A stretch of DNA of 64,000 nt, taken from positions 310,001 to 374,000 of the forward strand of contig NZ_JADG01000009.1 in assembly GCF_000518265.1 (NCBI RefSeq). Reading direction: 5' to 3'. Shown one piece after another: positions 49,716 to 59,620 of this stretch (positions are counted from its first letter, which is position 1; each line of letters opens with the position of its first letter). The notes beneath the pieces are model-generated. The model was not told the origin of the DNA, did not search any database, and saw nothing but the letters and a program-made list of their open reading frames with translations. The DNA comes from Actinomadura oligospora ATCC 43269 (GTDB taxonomy: Bacteria > Actinomycetota > Actinomycetes > Streptosporangiales > Streptosporangiaceae). Position numbers and translations under genes: made by a program.

Positions 49716-50275
49716 TCAGCGGTTTTGGCCTTGGATTTGTTCGGCGGCACGGTGCAGTTCGGTGAGGACCGTGCGGACGGCCTTTCGGGCGGTGCGGTCG
49801 CGCTGTCCAGCGGGGCATCAGCGCGACGCCGCCGCCCGCGGCGACGGCCACGGCGACCACCGCGAACTCGTTGATGCGGTGGACGATGTCGAGTCGGCGG
49901 TTGGCGACACTGGCGATGGCCTCGATGGTGGACATCAGCGGGAAGCCGTCGTGCACCGTGATCCACGGCTGGTCCGCCACGTCCTGCGGCGTGAGCAGCG
50001 GCTTGGACGCCAGCGGGTGGTCGGCGGGCAGGGCGACGTCGAGGGGCTCGTGCAGCAGGGTGGTGGAGGTCACGGTGCGTGGCCATGGCGGGCCGGGGTC
50101 GAGACGGTGGGCGAGCACGAGATCGTAGTTGCGGGTGAGCGCGGGGAAGCGGTCCTGGGGGACGTCCTCGTCGGCGAGTGCCGGGCGGGGACGGCCGGGA
50201 CCGGCGAGCTCGCGCAGCAGGAGCGGGAAGAACACGGACGCCGCGCTGTGGAACGCGGCGACCGACACGTCGCCG
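49716..50275 (-). pseudogene. LysR-family regulator remnant (no HTH, internal deletion)
   Basis: The minus strand encodes a LysR substrate-binding domain: DGDVSVAAFHSAASVFFPLL near the 5' end, DVALPADHPLASKPLLTPQD in the middle and AVAVAAGGGVALMPRWTA. Then the frame breaks and the C-terminal end RKAVRTVLTELHRAAEQIQG appears in another frame, ending at 49716. The ~85-residue HTH domain is absent: the fragment starts abruptly at 50275, where the divergent EamA remnant also starts. Confidence 0.83.
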
Positions 50276-50653
50276 TCGGTCTGCTCACCTCCAGCACCGG
50301 GCTGCGCGCACCACGGCTCGGAGACGCGCTGATGCTCGCCGCCGCGATCGTCCGGGCCGGGCACGTCGCTCTCGTCGGACGGCTCACCGCGGGCCGTCCC
50401 GTGGACCCGCTGCGCCTGACGACCGTCCAGACCGTCGTGGGCACGTCCCTGTTCCTGCCACTCGCTGTCCCCCACCTGCCCGATCTGGGCCGTCGCCATC
50501 GGGATCAGCGTCGGCGGCGAACGACTCACCCGGTGGGCCACCCTCGGCGCCGCACTCATGATCGCCGGAACCTCTTGGGGCCAGGCCATCGAACGCACCC
50601 ACCGCACCACCCCGGCAAGAACCGAGAAGGAGGAGCAAGCGTCCCCGGCCTGA
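50275..50653 (+). pseudogene. EamA/DMT-family transporter remnant (no N-terminus, internal deletion)
   Basis: GLLTSSTGLRAPRLGDALML followed by VRAGHVALVGRLTAG and LFLPLAVPHLPDL match the middle of a ~300-residue EamA transporter. At about 50486 the frame shifts and reads WAVAIGISVGGERLTRWATL and GAALMIAGTSWGQAIE to a TGA at 50651, the C-terminal part. The first ~130 codons and about 50-60 codons at the frame break are gone. Confidence 0.82.
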
Positions 50654-50758
50654 ACGGCGGCCTTGCCTGATGCCGCCCGCGCGGAAGGCGAAGGCGCCGG
50701 ACGGGAGCAGGTCCAGCGGGTGCCGCAACCGAAGGTGGGTTCGCCGCGTCCATAGGTC

Positions 50759-52405
50759 GTGGAGTGGCGCATCGACGGGTTCGTGGAGATCAGGGAGCTG
50801 GGGCGTGGTGGGCAGGGCCGGGTGGTTCTGGCCAGGCACGCGGCGTCCGGTGGCCTGGTGGCGGTCAAGTACCTGCTCGGGAACGCCGGGTCCGGGGCCC
50901 GGACGCGGTTCCGGGAGGAGGCGGTCCTTTTGGGCCGGGTCCGCGACCCGCACGTCGCGCGGCTGTACCAACTGGTGGAGGGTGAGCAGGGGCTCGCGCT
51001 GGTGATGGAGGCCGTGGACGGCGTCCCCTTCCGGGAGATCCTCGCCCGGTACGGATCACTCGCACCGGAGGCGGCACTGACGGTCCTGAAGGGATCACTG
51101 CTCGGCCTGGCCGCCGCGCACGCGGCCGGGGTCGTCCACCGCGACTACAAGCCGTCCAACGTGATCGTCGCCGCCGACGGCCGCAGCAAGCTCATCGACT
51201 TCGGCGTCGCGACCATGACAGGCGCCGCATCCGGCTCCGGGACCCCCGCCTACATGGCCCCGGAACAGTGGCTCGGCGAGCCCGCAGGACCGGCCACCGA
51301 CGTCTACGTCGCCACCTGCGTCTTCGTCGAAACCATCACCGGACACCGCCCCTACGCCGACGACCCCCGCAACGGACACCTCACCGGCACGATCCCCATC
51401 ACCGAGGTCCCGGAAGCACTGCAACCGCTGATCGAACGCGGGATGGCGAAAGCGGCTGCGTCGCGCCCGCAGGGGGCCGCCGCGTTCGTCCGCGAGCTGG
51501 AAGCCGTCGCACAAGCCGCCTACGGACCCGACTGGGAATCACGCGGCGCCCACCTCCTCGCAGGCATCGCCATGGCACTGGCATCGCTGTTCCCCCTCGC
51601 CGCCCTCAGTGCCGGAGCAGGGGCCGTCGGCGTAGGTGCCGCAGGTACGGCAGGCGCGGGGACGGTGTCGTCCGGGGGCGTGATGGCCCTACTCACCGGC
51701 AAGGCGGGCGTCGTTGTCGCGGCAACCGCGCTCGTCGCGACATCCGCGGCAGGGTACGGCGTGTACCGGACCGTGGAGCCGTCCACGCCTCAGACAAAGC
51801 CGCCCGTCGCGTCCGCGCCACCGACGCCGACGCGGGCGATGACGATCGGCCACATCTCGGTCCGCACCCCGGAGAGCTGGCAGGTCCATCCGCTCTCGTC
51901 CAGTGATGGGGAGCGCCCCACCAACGACAGCTATTTCGTCGCTCTGGACGACTCCTGCCCAGAGCCCGACACCCACCTCCTGTTCGCTCTGAGCGAGTGC
52001 AAGGGCTTCGTGGTCATGGGGCCGAGCTTCGCCGACCGCCCGGGCGACTACATCGGCGACAGGTACTCCCCCGATGACACCTTCAGCTCCCTGTTCAACC
52101 AGGACGAGGGCATGAACTGCCCGGGCCACAAGGACCTGCGCGGAGGCGCGAAGAGCCGTGGGGCGAGCAGGACCGCCGACAGGTTCGCTCCCATCGGCGC
52201 CCGCACGGCGAGGTTCGTCGAATGGTCCGCCCCGTGCTGGACGCGCGGCGTCGATGAATTCGGTGACCGCTTCTTCCCCAAGACGCGGACGTCCATCGTC
52301 TACACCGAGAGGCTCTGGTACCTGCCGGACTCGAAGATCCTCGTCGTGGACTTCTGGCGTACCCCGGGTCTGGAGAACGTCCTCGCCAAGGCGACCTGGA
52401 CGTAG
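50759..52405 (+). CDS. Transmembrane Ser/Thr protein kinase (PknB-like)
   Basis: 548 residues from GTG 50759. Kinase domain 1-~255: Gly loop LGRGGQGRV (14-22), Lys37 in VAVKYL, HRDYKPSN (Asp129), DFG at 147-149, and YMAPEQW. A hydrophobic stretch (267-295) and a TM helix (~315-336, GVVVAATALVATSAAGYGVY) follow, then an outer domain of ~210 residues with four Cys (DSCPEP, SECKG, MNCPGHK, APCWT) that could form two disulfides and no PASTA repeat. It should sense something outside the cell and phosphorylate inner proteins. It stands alone; no phosphatase adjoins. Confidence 0.9.
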   Translation: MEWRIDGFVEIRELGRGGQGRVVLARHAASGGLVAVKYLLGNAGSGARTRFREEAVLLGRVRDPHVARLYQLVEGEQGLALVMEAVDGVPFREILARYGSLAPEAALTVLKGSLLGLAAAHAAGVVHRDYKPSNVIVAADGRSKLIDFGVATMTGAASGSGTPAYMAPEQWLGEPAGPATDVYVATCVFVETITGHRPYADDPRNGHLTGTIPITEVPEALQPLIERGMAKAAASRPQGAAAFVRELEAVAQAAYGPDWESRGAHLLAGIAMALASLFPLAALSAGAGAVGVGAAGTAGAGTVSSGGVMALLTGKAGVVVAATALVATSAAGYGVYRTVEPSTPQTKPPVASAPPTPTRAMTIGHISVRTPESWQVHPLSSSDGERPTNDSYFVALDDSCPEPDTHLLFALSECKGFVVMGPSFADRPGDYIGDRYSPDDTFSSLFNQDEGMNCPGHKDLRGGAKSRGASRTADRFAPIGARTARFVEWSAPCWTRGVDEFGDRFFPKTRTSIVYTERLWYLPDSKILVVDFWRTPGLENVLAKATWT

Positions 52406-52428
52406 CGGCAACCGTGGCCGATCGGCTT

Positions 52429-53307
52429 CTAGCGCTGGTGGCCGACCATGTCGGCGAAGGTGCGGGCGAGCGGGGTGAGCGCGTCCCAGCGGCGGACGGC
52501 CCATCCGACCGGCAGGGGCGGCAGGTCCGGCAGGGGCAGGAACCTCAGGGGGCCTCCCCGCGCGCCCTGGCCGGGCAGGGACGGGACGACGGCGTGCCCG
52601 ACGCCGAGTTCGGCCAGCAGGATGGCGGTGTCCCAGTCGGCGACGCCGGTGTCCGAGGTGAGGTGGACGCCGAGGCGGGCGAAGGCGGTGTCCAGGTGGG
52701 CCCGCGAGGAGGAGTTCTCCGGGAGCCGGATGTGCCGGATCCCGGCGAGGTCGGCGGCGGTGAGCGACGACCGGCGGGCGAGCGGGTCGTCGGCCCGGAC
52801 GGCCAGCACCCACGCCAGCTCGACGACCGGACGCTGCTCGACGCCGCGCACCGGGCCGCCGATGGTGACCCAGGCCAGGTCGACCGAGCCTTCGGCGAGC
52901 GCGTCGAAACAGCTTCGGCTGGACGTCTCCGTCCGGAACTCCAGGCTCGCCTCCGGGTGGCGTTCGCGGAACGCGACGACCGCCTCGGACATGAAGTGCC
53001 GCACCGTCGTCGACCCCGTGGTCACCCGGACCGATCCGGCCTCCCCGCGCGCGAGTTCGCCGAGGCGGCGCAGGGCCGAGTCCAGCCCTGCGAGCCCCTC
53101 CCGGGCCGCCGCCTGGAGCACCAGGCCCTCCGGGGTGGGCACGACCCCGCGCGGACGGCGTTCCAGCAGGCGCACTCCCGTCGCCCGCTCCAGCCGTTTC
53201 ACGTGCTGGCTCACCGCGGACTGGGTGCAGGAGAGGTCCCTGGCGACGGCGCTCAGGCTTCCCGCCTGGCAGACCGCCACGAAGACGCGCAGGTCGTCGA
53301 AGGTCAT
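52429..53307 (-). CDS. LysR-family transcriptional regulator
   Basis: 292 residues. HTH in LSAVARDLSCTQSAVSQHVK, wing GVRLLERRPRGVVPTPEGLV, then the substrate-binding domain. Divergent from the ketopantoate-reductase-family gene at 53509 with a 201-bp gap that contains a CCAAG-n6-CTTGG palindrome, so it probably controls that gene. It ends 23 bp from the kinase stop on the other strand. Effector unknown. Confidence 0.9.
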   Translation of the reverse strand: MTFDDLRVFVAVCQAGSLSAVARDLSCTQSAVSQHVKRLERATGVRLLERRPRGVVPTPEGLVLQAAAREGLAGLDSALRRLGELARGEAGSVRVTTGSTTVRHFMSEAVVAFRERHPEASLEFRTETSSRSCFDALAEGSVDLAWVTIGGPVRGVEQRPVVELAWVLAVRADDPLARRSSLTAADLAGIRHIRLPENSSSRAHLDTAFARLGVHLTSDTGVADWDTAILLAELGVGHAVVPSLPGQGARGGPLRFLPLPDLPPLPVGWAVRRWDALTPLARTFADMVGHQR

Positions 53308-53337
53308 GGACACGCGGGACAAGATACTCCCGGCGGT

Positions 53338-53353
53338 CCAAGAAAACCCTTGG
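53338..53353. promoter_or_regulatory. Palindrome in the LysR/PanE divergent region, candidate LysR site
   Basis: CCAAG (53338-53342), AAAACC, CTTGG (53349-53353): perfect 5-bp arms, 31 bp upstream of the LysR start, where LysR proteins often bind for autoregulation. A related CAAG...CTTG pair follows at 53361-53384, overlapping a possible -35 (TTGACT) of the divergent gene. Confidence 0.5.
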
Positions 53354-53508
53354 GGATATGCAAGAAGACCCGAGGATTGACTTGGTACCGGGCGTCTCGA
53401 AATCATCGCTGCGAAGGGCGGCAACCCGTCTCCCTCCCTCTTGCCGATCCGCGCGCGGGGCGAGGCGGGCGGGCGACGGGTGCCGACCCACGACTTGAGA
53501 GGACGCAC

Positions 53509-54432
53509 GTGCACGACATCACCCCCGTCACCAGCGACTCCGTCGCGGTCCCGCCTCCGCTGAAGGTGGCCGTGCTCGGCCCCGGAGGAGTCGGCGGCCT
53601 GCTCGCCGCGCTGCTCTCCCGCGCCGGGCACCGCGTGATCTGCATCGCGGGCGAGGAGACCGCCGAGACGCTGCGTCGCAGCGGCGTCCAGGTGCGCAGC
53701 GGGCAGTTCGGCCACTTCTCCGCGAAGGTCGAGGCGGACACCGAGCTTCGTGAGCCCGTCGACCTGTGCCTGGTGACGGTCAAGCACACCGCGCTCGGGC
53801 AGGCGCTCGACCGCGTCCCCGGCAAGTACCTCGGTGACGGTCTGGTCCTGCCCCTGCTCAACGGCATCGAGCACACCGACAGCCTGCGGGAACGGTACGG
53901 CACGCAGCGGGTGGCACCGGCCGTGATCCGCGTCGAGTCCACGCGCACCGCGCCCGGCGTCATCGAGCACGGCAGCCCGTTCACCGAGATCGACCTCGCG
54001 GGTCCGCCGGAGCGGCTCGAACCGCTCGCCGCGCTGCTCACCGCGGCCGGGGCGGCGACGCGCGTCCTGCCGGGCGAGGACGCCGTCCTCTGGGCCAAGC
54101 TGGCCTTCCTCGCCCCGTTCGCCCTGCTCACCACGCGCTACCGGCAGCCCGTCGGCACGATCCGGTCCGAGCGGCGCGAGGAGCTCGCGGCGCTGGTCGA
54201 GGAGACCACCGCGGTGAGCCGGGCCTGCGGCGCGCCGATGGACGCCGCCCAGGTCATGGCCCGTTACGACGCGTTCCCGCCCGGCGGCAAGTCCTCCATG
54301 CAGCGTGACGCGGAGGCGGGCCGTCCGCTGGAACTCGACGCGATCGGAGGAGCCCTGCTGCGAGCGGCCGGACGGCACGGCGTCCCCGTGCCGCTCGCGG
54401 AACGCCTCGTCGCCGAACTGACGGAAGGCTGA
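53509..54432 (+). CDS. Ketopantoate reductase-family (ApbA/PanE) oxidoreductase
   Basis: 307 residues from GTG 53509 after GAGAGGA. The dinucleotide loop is VAVLGPGGVGGLLAALLSRA (19-38). LCLVTVKHTALGQAL has the conserved Lys region, PLLNGIEHTDSL the Asn, and a C-terminal helical domain has KLAFLAPFALLTT and PPGGKSSMQRDAEAGRPLEL-like substrate residues (Lys/Ser, E-D-...-G). It reduces a 2-oxo acid such as ketopantoate with NADPH, but the catalogue includes many relatives with other substrates. Divergent from a LysR gene. Not in a pantothenate operon. Confidence 0.87.
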   Translation: MHDITPVTSDSVAVPPPLKVAVLGPGGVGGLLAALLSRAGHRVICIAGEETAETLRRSGVQVRSGQFGHFSAKVEADTELREPVDLCLVTVKHTALGQALDRVPGKYLGDGLVLPLLNGIEHTDSLRERYGTQRVAPAVIRVESTRTAPGVIEHGSPFTEIDLAGPPERLEPLAALLTAAGAATRVLPGEDAVLWAKLAFLAPFALLTTRYRQPVGTIRSERREELAALVEETTAVSRACGAPMDAAQVMARYDAFPPGGKSSMQRDAEAGRPLELDAIGGALLRAAGRHGVPVPLAERLVAELTEG

Positions 54433-54482
54433 CCTTCGCCGCGTTCGCCACGTTCGCCGCTGGGCGCGACGACGACGCGGTA

Positions 54483-54511
54483 CCGGTCGGCGCCCGCGGG
54501 GCGTCGGCCGG
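54483..54511. terminator. Hairpin between panE-like and ureD genes
   Basis: CCGGTCGGCGCCC (54483-54495), loop GCG, GGGCGTCGGCCGG (54499-54511), with 11 of 13 Watson-Crick pairs. It lies between the convergent stops at 54432 and 54531 and could stop both transcripts. Confidence 0.6.
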
Positions 54512-54530
54512 TGAGGGCGGTGCCTGGGTG

Positions 54531-55345
54531 TCAGAAGAGGTGGGCCAAAGCGGAGTCGAGGCATCTCTGCAGGTCACCCGCATCCGGGGCCAGGGCGGTG
54601 AGAAGGGTGCCGGGACCGGCGAGCGGCGTGAGGACGGCGTGCGCGCCTGACGGGACGTCGGTGAGGAGCCGGGCTTCGGCCGGATGCTCGTGATCGGTGG
54701 GATCGACGACCAGGAGTTGTCCGACGGCGCGATGACCGGCCAGGACGGCGGGTCCGTCCCAACCCGGGACGCCGGGGCCGTAGGTGGTTTCCTGGTCCAG
54801 GACCGTCCGCCCGTCGCGGCGGACGGTGAGGCGGCTGCTCAGTCGTCCCGGAGGTTCGTGCGCGCGGCCGAGGATCTGCTGCTCGCTCAGCACCAGCCGG
54901 GCGGTGGACGCCAGCTCGATGCGGATGTGCTGGCGCAGGTCGCTGCCCGCCGCCGAGATGAGCGGTTCGGGCAGCCAGGCCAGGCGTGCGGAGTCGGCCA
55001 CGCGCAGCGCCACCTCGTGGACGGCGGGTTCGAGGGTGGGGCCGGGCAGCGCGACGGTGGCGGCGGCGGAGGTGACGTGCAGGTCGGCGTCCGGGCCGAT
55101 GGCGGCCTCGATGCGCAGGCGGTCGCCGTTGTGCGGGGCGCTCATGGTGTTCAGCAGGCAGACACGTGCCTGGGGTCCGCGTGAGGGCATCCGGCGCAGG
55201 ACGAACGGGCCGTCGCCGTGGAGCAGCGGCAGGTCCGTCGTTCCGTCCGCGGCCTCGGCCCTGATGCGGGCGGTGGCGGACAGGCCGAAGCGGTGGTGCC
55301 CGCCCGCGGCGGCGAGCAGCCCGCGGTGGCGGGCCGGCGCCGCCG

Positions 55346-55349
<4 letters not shown>
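54531..55349 (-). CDS. ureD: Urease accessory protein UreD
   Basis: 272 residues. [40 protein letters not shown] and [20 protein letters not shown] with [20 protein letters not shown] match UreD/UreH. UreD binds urease apoenzyme and, with UreF and UreG, forms the chaperone that brings Ni and CO2 to the active site. It is the last gene of the urease operon; its ATG overlaps the ureG stop by 4 nt (ATGA). Confidence 0.92.
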
Positions 55350-56035
<686 letters not shown>

Positions 56036-56136
56036 GGCGCCTCTCGAAATGGCGGTCAAGGTGCGAACGGTGGCGTCGAGGTCGGATTCCGGACGGTTGA
56101 GGCCAAGGCCAGGACGCGGTCAAGGCCGGGACGGGG

Positions 56137-56811
56137 TCAGCTGGCGAACAGGCGCACCGGCCAGGTCGCGTGCTGTTCGGCGGTGATCTCCAGCAGTGGC
56201 GCGGACGTGGCGGGCAGCGCGTCCACCCCTTCGGCGGGCAGCCGCGCGGCGTGCCCGGCGGCCTGGGAAGCGACGTGTTCCATGTCGCCGCACAGGCCGG
56301 CGGTGACGGCGGTGGCCTGGAACGGGTCGAGGCCGAGCAGGCGGATCGCGGCGGTCACCGGCCCGCAGACACTGTCGTAGGCGGCGGCCTGTGCGGCGTC
56401 GTACGGGGTCAGCGCGGCCATGCGCGCGGCGACACCGAGGACGACGGGCTGATGTGCTCCCCCCGGACGCGCCGCCGCGAGATCGTCCAGTTCGGGGCCG
56501 GGCCAGGTGACGCGGACGGCGCGCATCAGCTGACGGCCGAGCCTGCGCGCGACCCGCCGCAGGGCAGGTGAAGGCGTGCGGGCGTCGGCCGCCTCGTCCA
56601 GCGACAGCGGGTCGTACCCGGTCGCCGCCCCGGCGGCCAGGGCGGCGGCGACCAGGCCGGTGGTGTGCAGCCGCCCTTGGCAGAAGTCCCGCAGGGTGGC
56701 GGCGTCGTGGACACGTCCCGCCGCGATGGCCGTCTCGGCTCCTCCGGAGTGCGCGTGCCCGCCGGAGGGGAAGCGGCCGTCGCCGAGGATCAGCAGTGAC
56801 AGGGGGCTCAT
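56137..56811 (-). CDS. ureF: Urease accessory protein UreF
   Basis: 224 residues, all helical. LLILGDGRFPSGGHAHSGGA (the opening of UreF, with the GxFxHSxG-like pattern) and AAYDSVCGPVTAAIRLLGLD match the family. UreF bridges UreD and UreG and acts as a GTPase-activating protein. It starts 21 bp after the ureC stop. Confidence 0.92.
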   Translation of the reverse strand: MSPLSLLILGDGRFPSGGHAHSGGAETAIAAGRVHDAATLRDFCQGRLHTTGLVAAALAAGAATGYDPLSLDEAADARTPSPALRRVARRLGRQLMRAVRVTWPGPELDDLAAARPGGAHQPVVLGVAARMAALTPYDAAQAAAYDSVCGPVTAAIRLLGLDPFQATAVTAGLCGDMEHVASQAAGHAARLPAEGVDALPATSAPLLEITAEQHATWPVRLFAS

Positions 56812-56832
56812 CGTCGCTCCAGGCGAAGGCGG

Positions 56833-58641
56833 TCAGAACAGGAAGTACCGCTGGGCCATGGGCAGTTCGTCGCGGTAGTCCGGCGTGACGGTGTCCTGGT
56901 CGATGCCGACGCCGACGTCTCCGGTCCGGTCGTCCTGCTCGGTGGCTCCGCCGCTGCCCTCGATGACCACGGTGAAGCTGTCGGGGTCGACGTCGATGCG
57001 CGGGGTGGCGTCGTTCTCGCGCATGTCGGCCTTGCTCAGCCCGCGCGTGCTGGTGATCGTCACGAACTCCTTGGCGAGCCCGGTCACCTCCCCGGCGAAC
57101 CGCTCGGAGACGAAGGTGACCGAGTTGGCCCCCGGGGCGCGTCCGAGCGCGCCGAACATGCGGCGGGGAAGGACCGGCTGCGGGGTCGGGATGGACGCGT
57201 TGGGGTCGCCGACCTGCGCGTAGGCGATCTGCCCGCCCTTGATCACCAGGTACGGCTTGACGCCGAAGAACGCGGGCTCCCACAGGACCAGGTCCGCGAG
57301 TTTGCCCGCCTCCACCGACCCGACCTTGTGGGCGACGCCCTGGGCGATGGCCGGGTTGACGGTGTACTTGGCGACGTACCGGCGGGCCCGCATGTTGTCG
57401 GCGGGGCCGTCGCCGTCCAGGGCGCCGCGCTGCCGTTTCATCACGTGCGCGGTCTGCCAGGTCCGCAGGATCATCTCGCCGATGCGTCCCATCGCCTGGG
57501 CGTCGGACGACATGATCGAGATGGCGCCGAGGTCGTGCAGCACGTCCTCGGCCGCCATCGTGGACGGCCGGATCCGCGAGTCGGCGAACGCCAGGTCCTC
57601 CTTGACCTTCGGGTTGAGGTGGTGGCAGACCATCACCATGTCGACGTGCTCGGTGACGGTGTTGACCGTCAGCGGACGGGTGGGGTTGGTCGAGGCGGGC
57701 AGGACGTTGGGCCGCGACGCCATCTCGATCATGTCCGGGGCGTGCCCGCCGCCCGCCCCCTCCACGTGGAAGGCGTGGATGCAGCGGTCGCCGACGGCCT
57801 CGAGCGTGCTCTCCAGGAACCCGGCCTCGTTGAGGGTGTCGGCGTGGATGGCCAGCTGCGCGCCGGACTCGTCGCAGACCTCCAGGCAGGCGTCCAGGAC
57901 GGCCGGGGTCGCGCCCCAGTCCTCGTGGACCTTGAACCCGATGACGCCCGCGGCGAGCTGGTCGCGCATGGACGCCTTGGACATCGTCGCGCCCTGGCCG
58001 AGCAGCCCGATGTTGACGGGGGAACCGTCCAGCGCCTCCAGCAGCGTGGCGACGTGCCAGGAACCGGGCGTGACCGTGGTGGCCTTGCTGCCTTCGGCCG
58101 GGCCCGTGCCGCCGCCGATGAGGGTGGTGACGCCGGAGGCGAGCGCCTCGTCGAGCTGGTCGGGGCAGATGAAGTGGACGTGGGTGTCCACCCCGCCGGC
58201 GGTGAGGATCCTCCCGTTTCCGGCGATGATCTCGGTCTCCGGGCCGACGACGATGTCGGTGGCCACGGGATGGCCGTCGTGGCGCCGGTTCATGGTCTCG
58301 GGGTTGTAGGCCCGGCCGAGGGCGACGATGTGGCCGTCCCGCAGCGCGACGTCGGCCTTGACCACGCCCCAGTGGTCCAGGACCACCACCCCGGTGATCA
58401 CCGTGTCCGGGGCGCCGTCGGCGCGCGACACGCAGGACTGGCCCATCGACTCGCGGATCACCTTGCCGCCGCCGAACACCGCCTCGTCGCCGCTGTGCCC
58501 CGGGCCGCCCGTCCAGTCCTCGGTGACCTCGATCCGCAGGTCGGTGTCGGCGAGGCGGATCCGGTCGCCCGTCGTCGGCCCGTAGAGGTCGGCGTACTCG
58601 GCGCGCTCCAGCCGCGGACGGCACACCTCGGGTTCAGTCAT
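56833..58641 (-). CDS. ureC: Urease alpha subunit UreC with C-terminal insertion
   Basis: 602 residues versus the usual ~570. All active-site residues are present: His154/His156 (DTHVHF), carbamylated Lys237 and His239 (GFKVHEDWG), His266 (AIHADTLNE), His292 ([11 protein letters not shown]), flap Cys339/His340 (MVCHHLNP) and Asp380 ([11 protein letters not shown]). The extra length is mostly ~23 residues near 562-588, rich in Asp/Gly, just before the conserved end [11 protein letters not shown]. It hydrolyses urea to ammonia and carbamate with two Ni ions. Overlaps the ureAB stop by 8 nt. Confidence 0.95.
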   Translation of the reverse strand: MTEPEVCRPRLERAEYADLYGPTTGDRIRLADTDLRIEVTEDWTGGPGHSGDEAVFGGGKVIRESMGQSCVSRADGAPDTVITGVVVLDHWGVVKADVALRDGHIVALGRAYNPETMNRRHDGHPVATDIVVGPETEIIAGNGRILTAGGVDTHVHFICPDQLDEALASGVTTLIGGGTGPAEGSKATTVTPGSWHVATLLEALDGSPVNIGLLGQGATMSKASMRDQLAAGVIGFKVHEDWGATPAVLDACLEVCDESGAQLAIHADTLNEAGFLESTLEAVGDRCIHAFHVEGAGGGHAPDMIEMASRPNVLPASTNPTRPLTVNTVTEHVDMVMVCHHLNPKVKEDLAFADSRIRPSTMAAEDVLHDLGAISIMSSDAQAMGRIGEMILRTWQTAHVMKRQRGALDGDGPADNMRARRYVAKYTVNPAIAQGVAHKVGSVEAGKLADLVLWEPAFFGVKPYLVIKGGQIAYAQVGDPNASIPTPQPVLPRRMFGALGRAPGANSVTFVSERFAGEVTGLAKEFVTITSTRGLSKADMRENDATPRIDVDPDSFTVVIEGSGGATEQDDRTGDVGVGIDQDTVTPDYRDELPMAQRYFLF

Positions 58642-59299
58642 CGAGCGGCCCCCGCACTTCCCCGCGCAGCCCCTGGACGACCCGCTCCCCCTGCAGCGGA
58701 ACCAGGTCGACCTCGACCCGGCAGGCCGTCTCGAAGCGCCGCGACTTTCCGGCCGGGATGTTCAGGCGCCGGCCGTACGCGCACTCCCGGTCGGGCTCCG
58801 CGCCCGCCGCGACCGGCACGGGCCGGATCTCGAGCGCCGGGTTCACCTCGTAGAAGTGGTAGTGCGAGCCGACCTGCACCGCCCGGTCGCCGGTGTTGCG
58901 GACCTCGACCCGCGTCACCGGCAACCCCGCGTTCACCAGCACCGGCTCCGCGTCGTCCGGATGCTCGACCTGCCCGGGACCCGCGACGTCCGCCCTCGCG
59001 GGGATGGGGTCGGTGATGGTCACCAGCTTGGTGCCGTCGGGGAAGGTCGCCTCCACCTGGATCGTCTCCAGCATCTCCGGGACGCCCTCCATCACCTCCT
59101 GACGCGTGAGCACGCCGCGCCCCGAGGACATGAGTTCACGGACGGTCCTGCCGTCCCGGGCGCCTTCCAGGACGTGCGAGGTCAGCAGGGCCACCACCTC
59201 GGGATGGTTCAGCCGGAGCCCCCGCGCCCGGCGCTTGGCGGCCACGTCGGCGGCGACATGGATCATCAGCCGTTCCTGTTCGTGAAGGGTCAGGTGCAC
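58634..59299 (-). CDS. ureAB: Urease gamma-beta fusion subunit (UreA-UreB)
   Basis: 221 residues from GTG 59299, AGGAGG eight bases upstream. Residues 1-~100 are UreA ([40 protein letters not shown]) and ~110-221 UreB ([49 protein letters not shown]). Fusion of gamma and beta occurs in several bacteria including some actinomycetes. First gene of the minus-strand operon ureAB-C-F-G-D; no ureE follows, so Ni delivery must rely on UreG or other metallochaperones. Confidence 0.95.
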   Translation of the reverse strand: MHLTLHEQERLMIHVAADVAAKRRARGLRLNHPEVVALLTSHVLEGARDGRTVRELMSSGRGVLTRQEVMEGVPEMLETIQVEATFPDGTKLVTITDPIPARADVAGPGQVEHPDDAEPVLVNAGLPVTRVEVRNTGDRAVQVGSHYHFYEVNPALEIRPVPVAAGAEPDRECAYGRRLNIPAGKSRRFETACRVEVDLVPLQGERVVQGLRGEVRGPLDD

Positions 59300-59620
59300 G
59301 GGTGGTTCCTCCTCGGCTGGGGCCGTCGGTCCGAGCATGCCTCCCCGAAACCGGTCAATCACCAAAAGTGACGCCAAAAGGGTTCGCTGGCCACTTCAGC
59401 CTCACCGTTCCGCCATGCCCCCTGGAAACCGCCGTCCCCTGGAAAACCGCCCGTCACCTGAAACCGCCGGTCATCTCCGGCCCTAGCGTTTTGGTGACAG
59501 CTTTATAGCGACAGAACGGTCTTAACGGGGCGTACACCAACCAGTGACCTCAAACGGCCATGCTCCTGAACGTTTCAGCCGCCGCGCAAAGGTCGGCGGC
59601 TCGACACCCAGGGAGTCGAC
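59300..59620. promoter_or_regulatory. Divergent upstream region of urease operon and secreted-protein gene
   Basis: 321 bp without a gene. It holds three direct repeats of about 17-19 nt starting at 59421, 59438 and 59457 (consensus CCTGgAAACCGCCsGTC), a CACCAAAAGTGACG stretch near the urease start and an AT-rich TTTATAGCG at 59503-59511 that may be a -10 region for one side. The repeats look like regulator sites but do not fit the spacing of a standard GlnR box. Confidence 0.45.
59421..59475. repeat. Three direct repeats upstream of urease operon
   Basis: Copies CCTGGAAACCGCCGTC, CCTGGAAAACCGCCCGTC and CCTGAAACCGCCGGTC at 59421, 59438 and 59457. They lie about 120-175 bp before ureAB (minus) and 145-200 bp before the secreted-protein gene (plus). 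Binding protein unknown. Confidence 0.55.

Noticed and set aside
59300..59620. Classical GlnR box before the urease operon
   Set aside because: GTnAC- and GAAAC-like elements exist but not with the required 6-nt spacers, so I only report the repeats.
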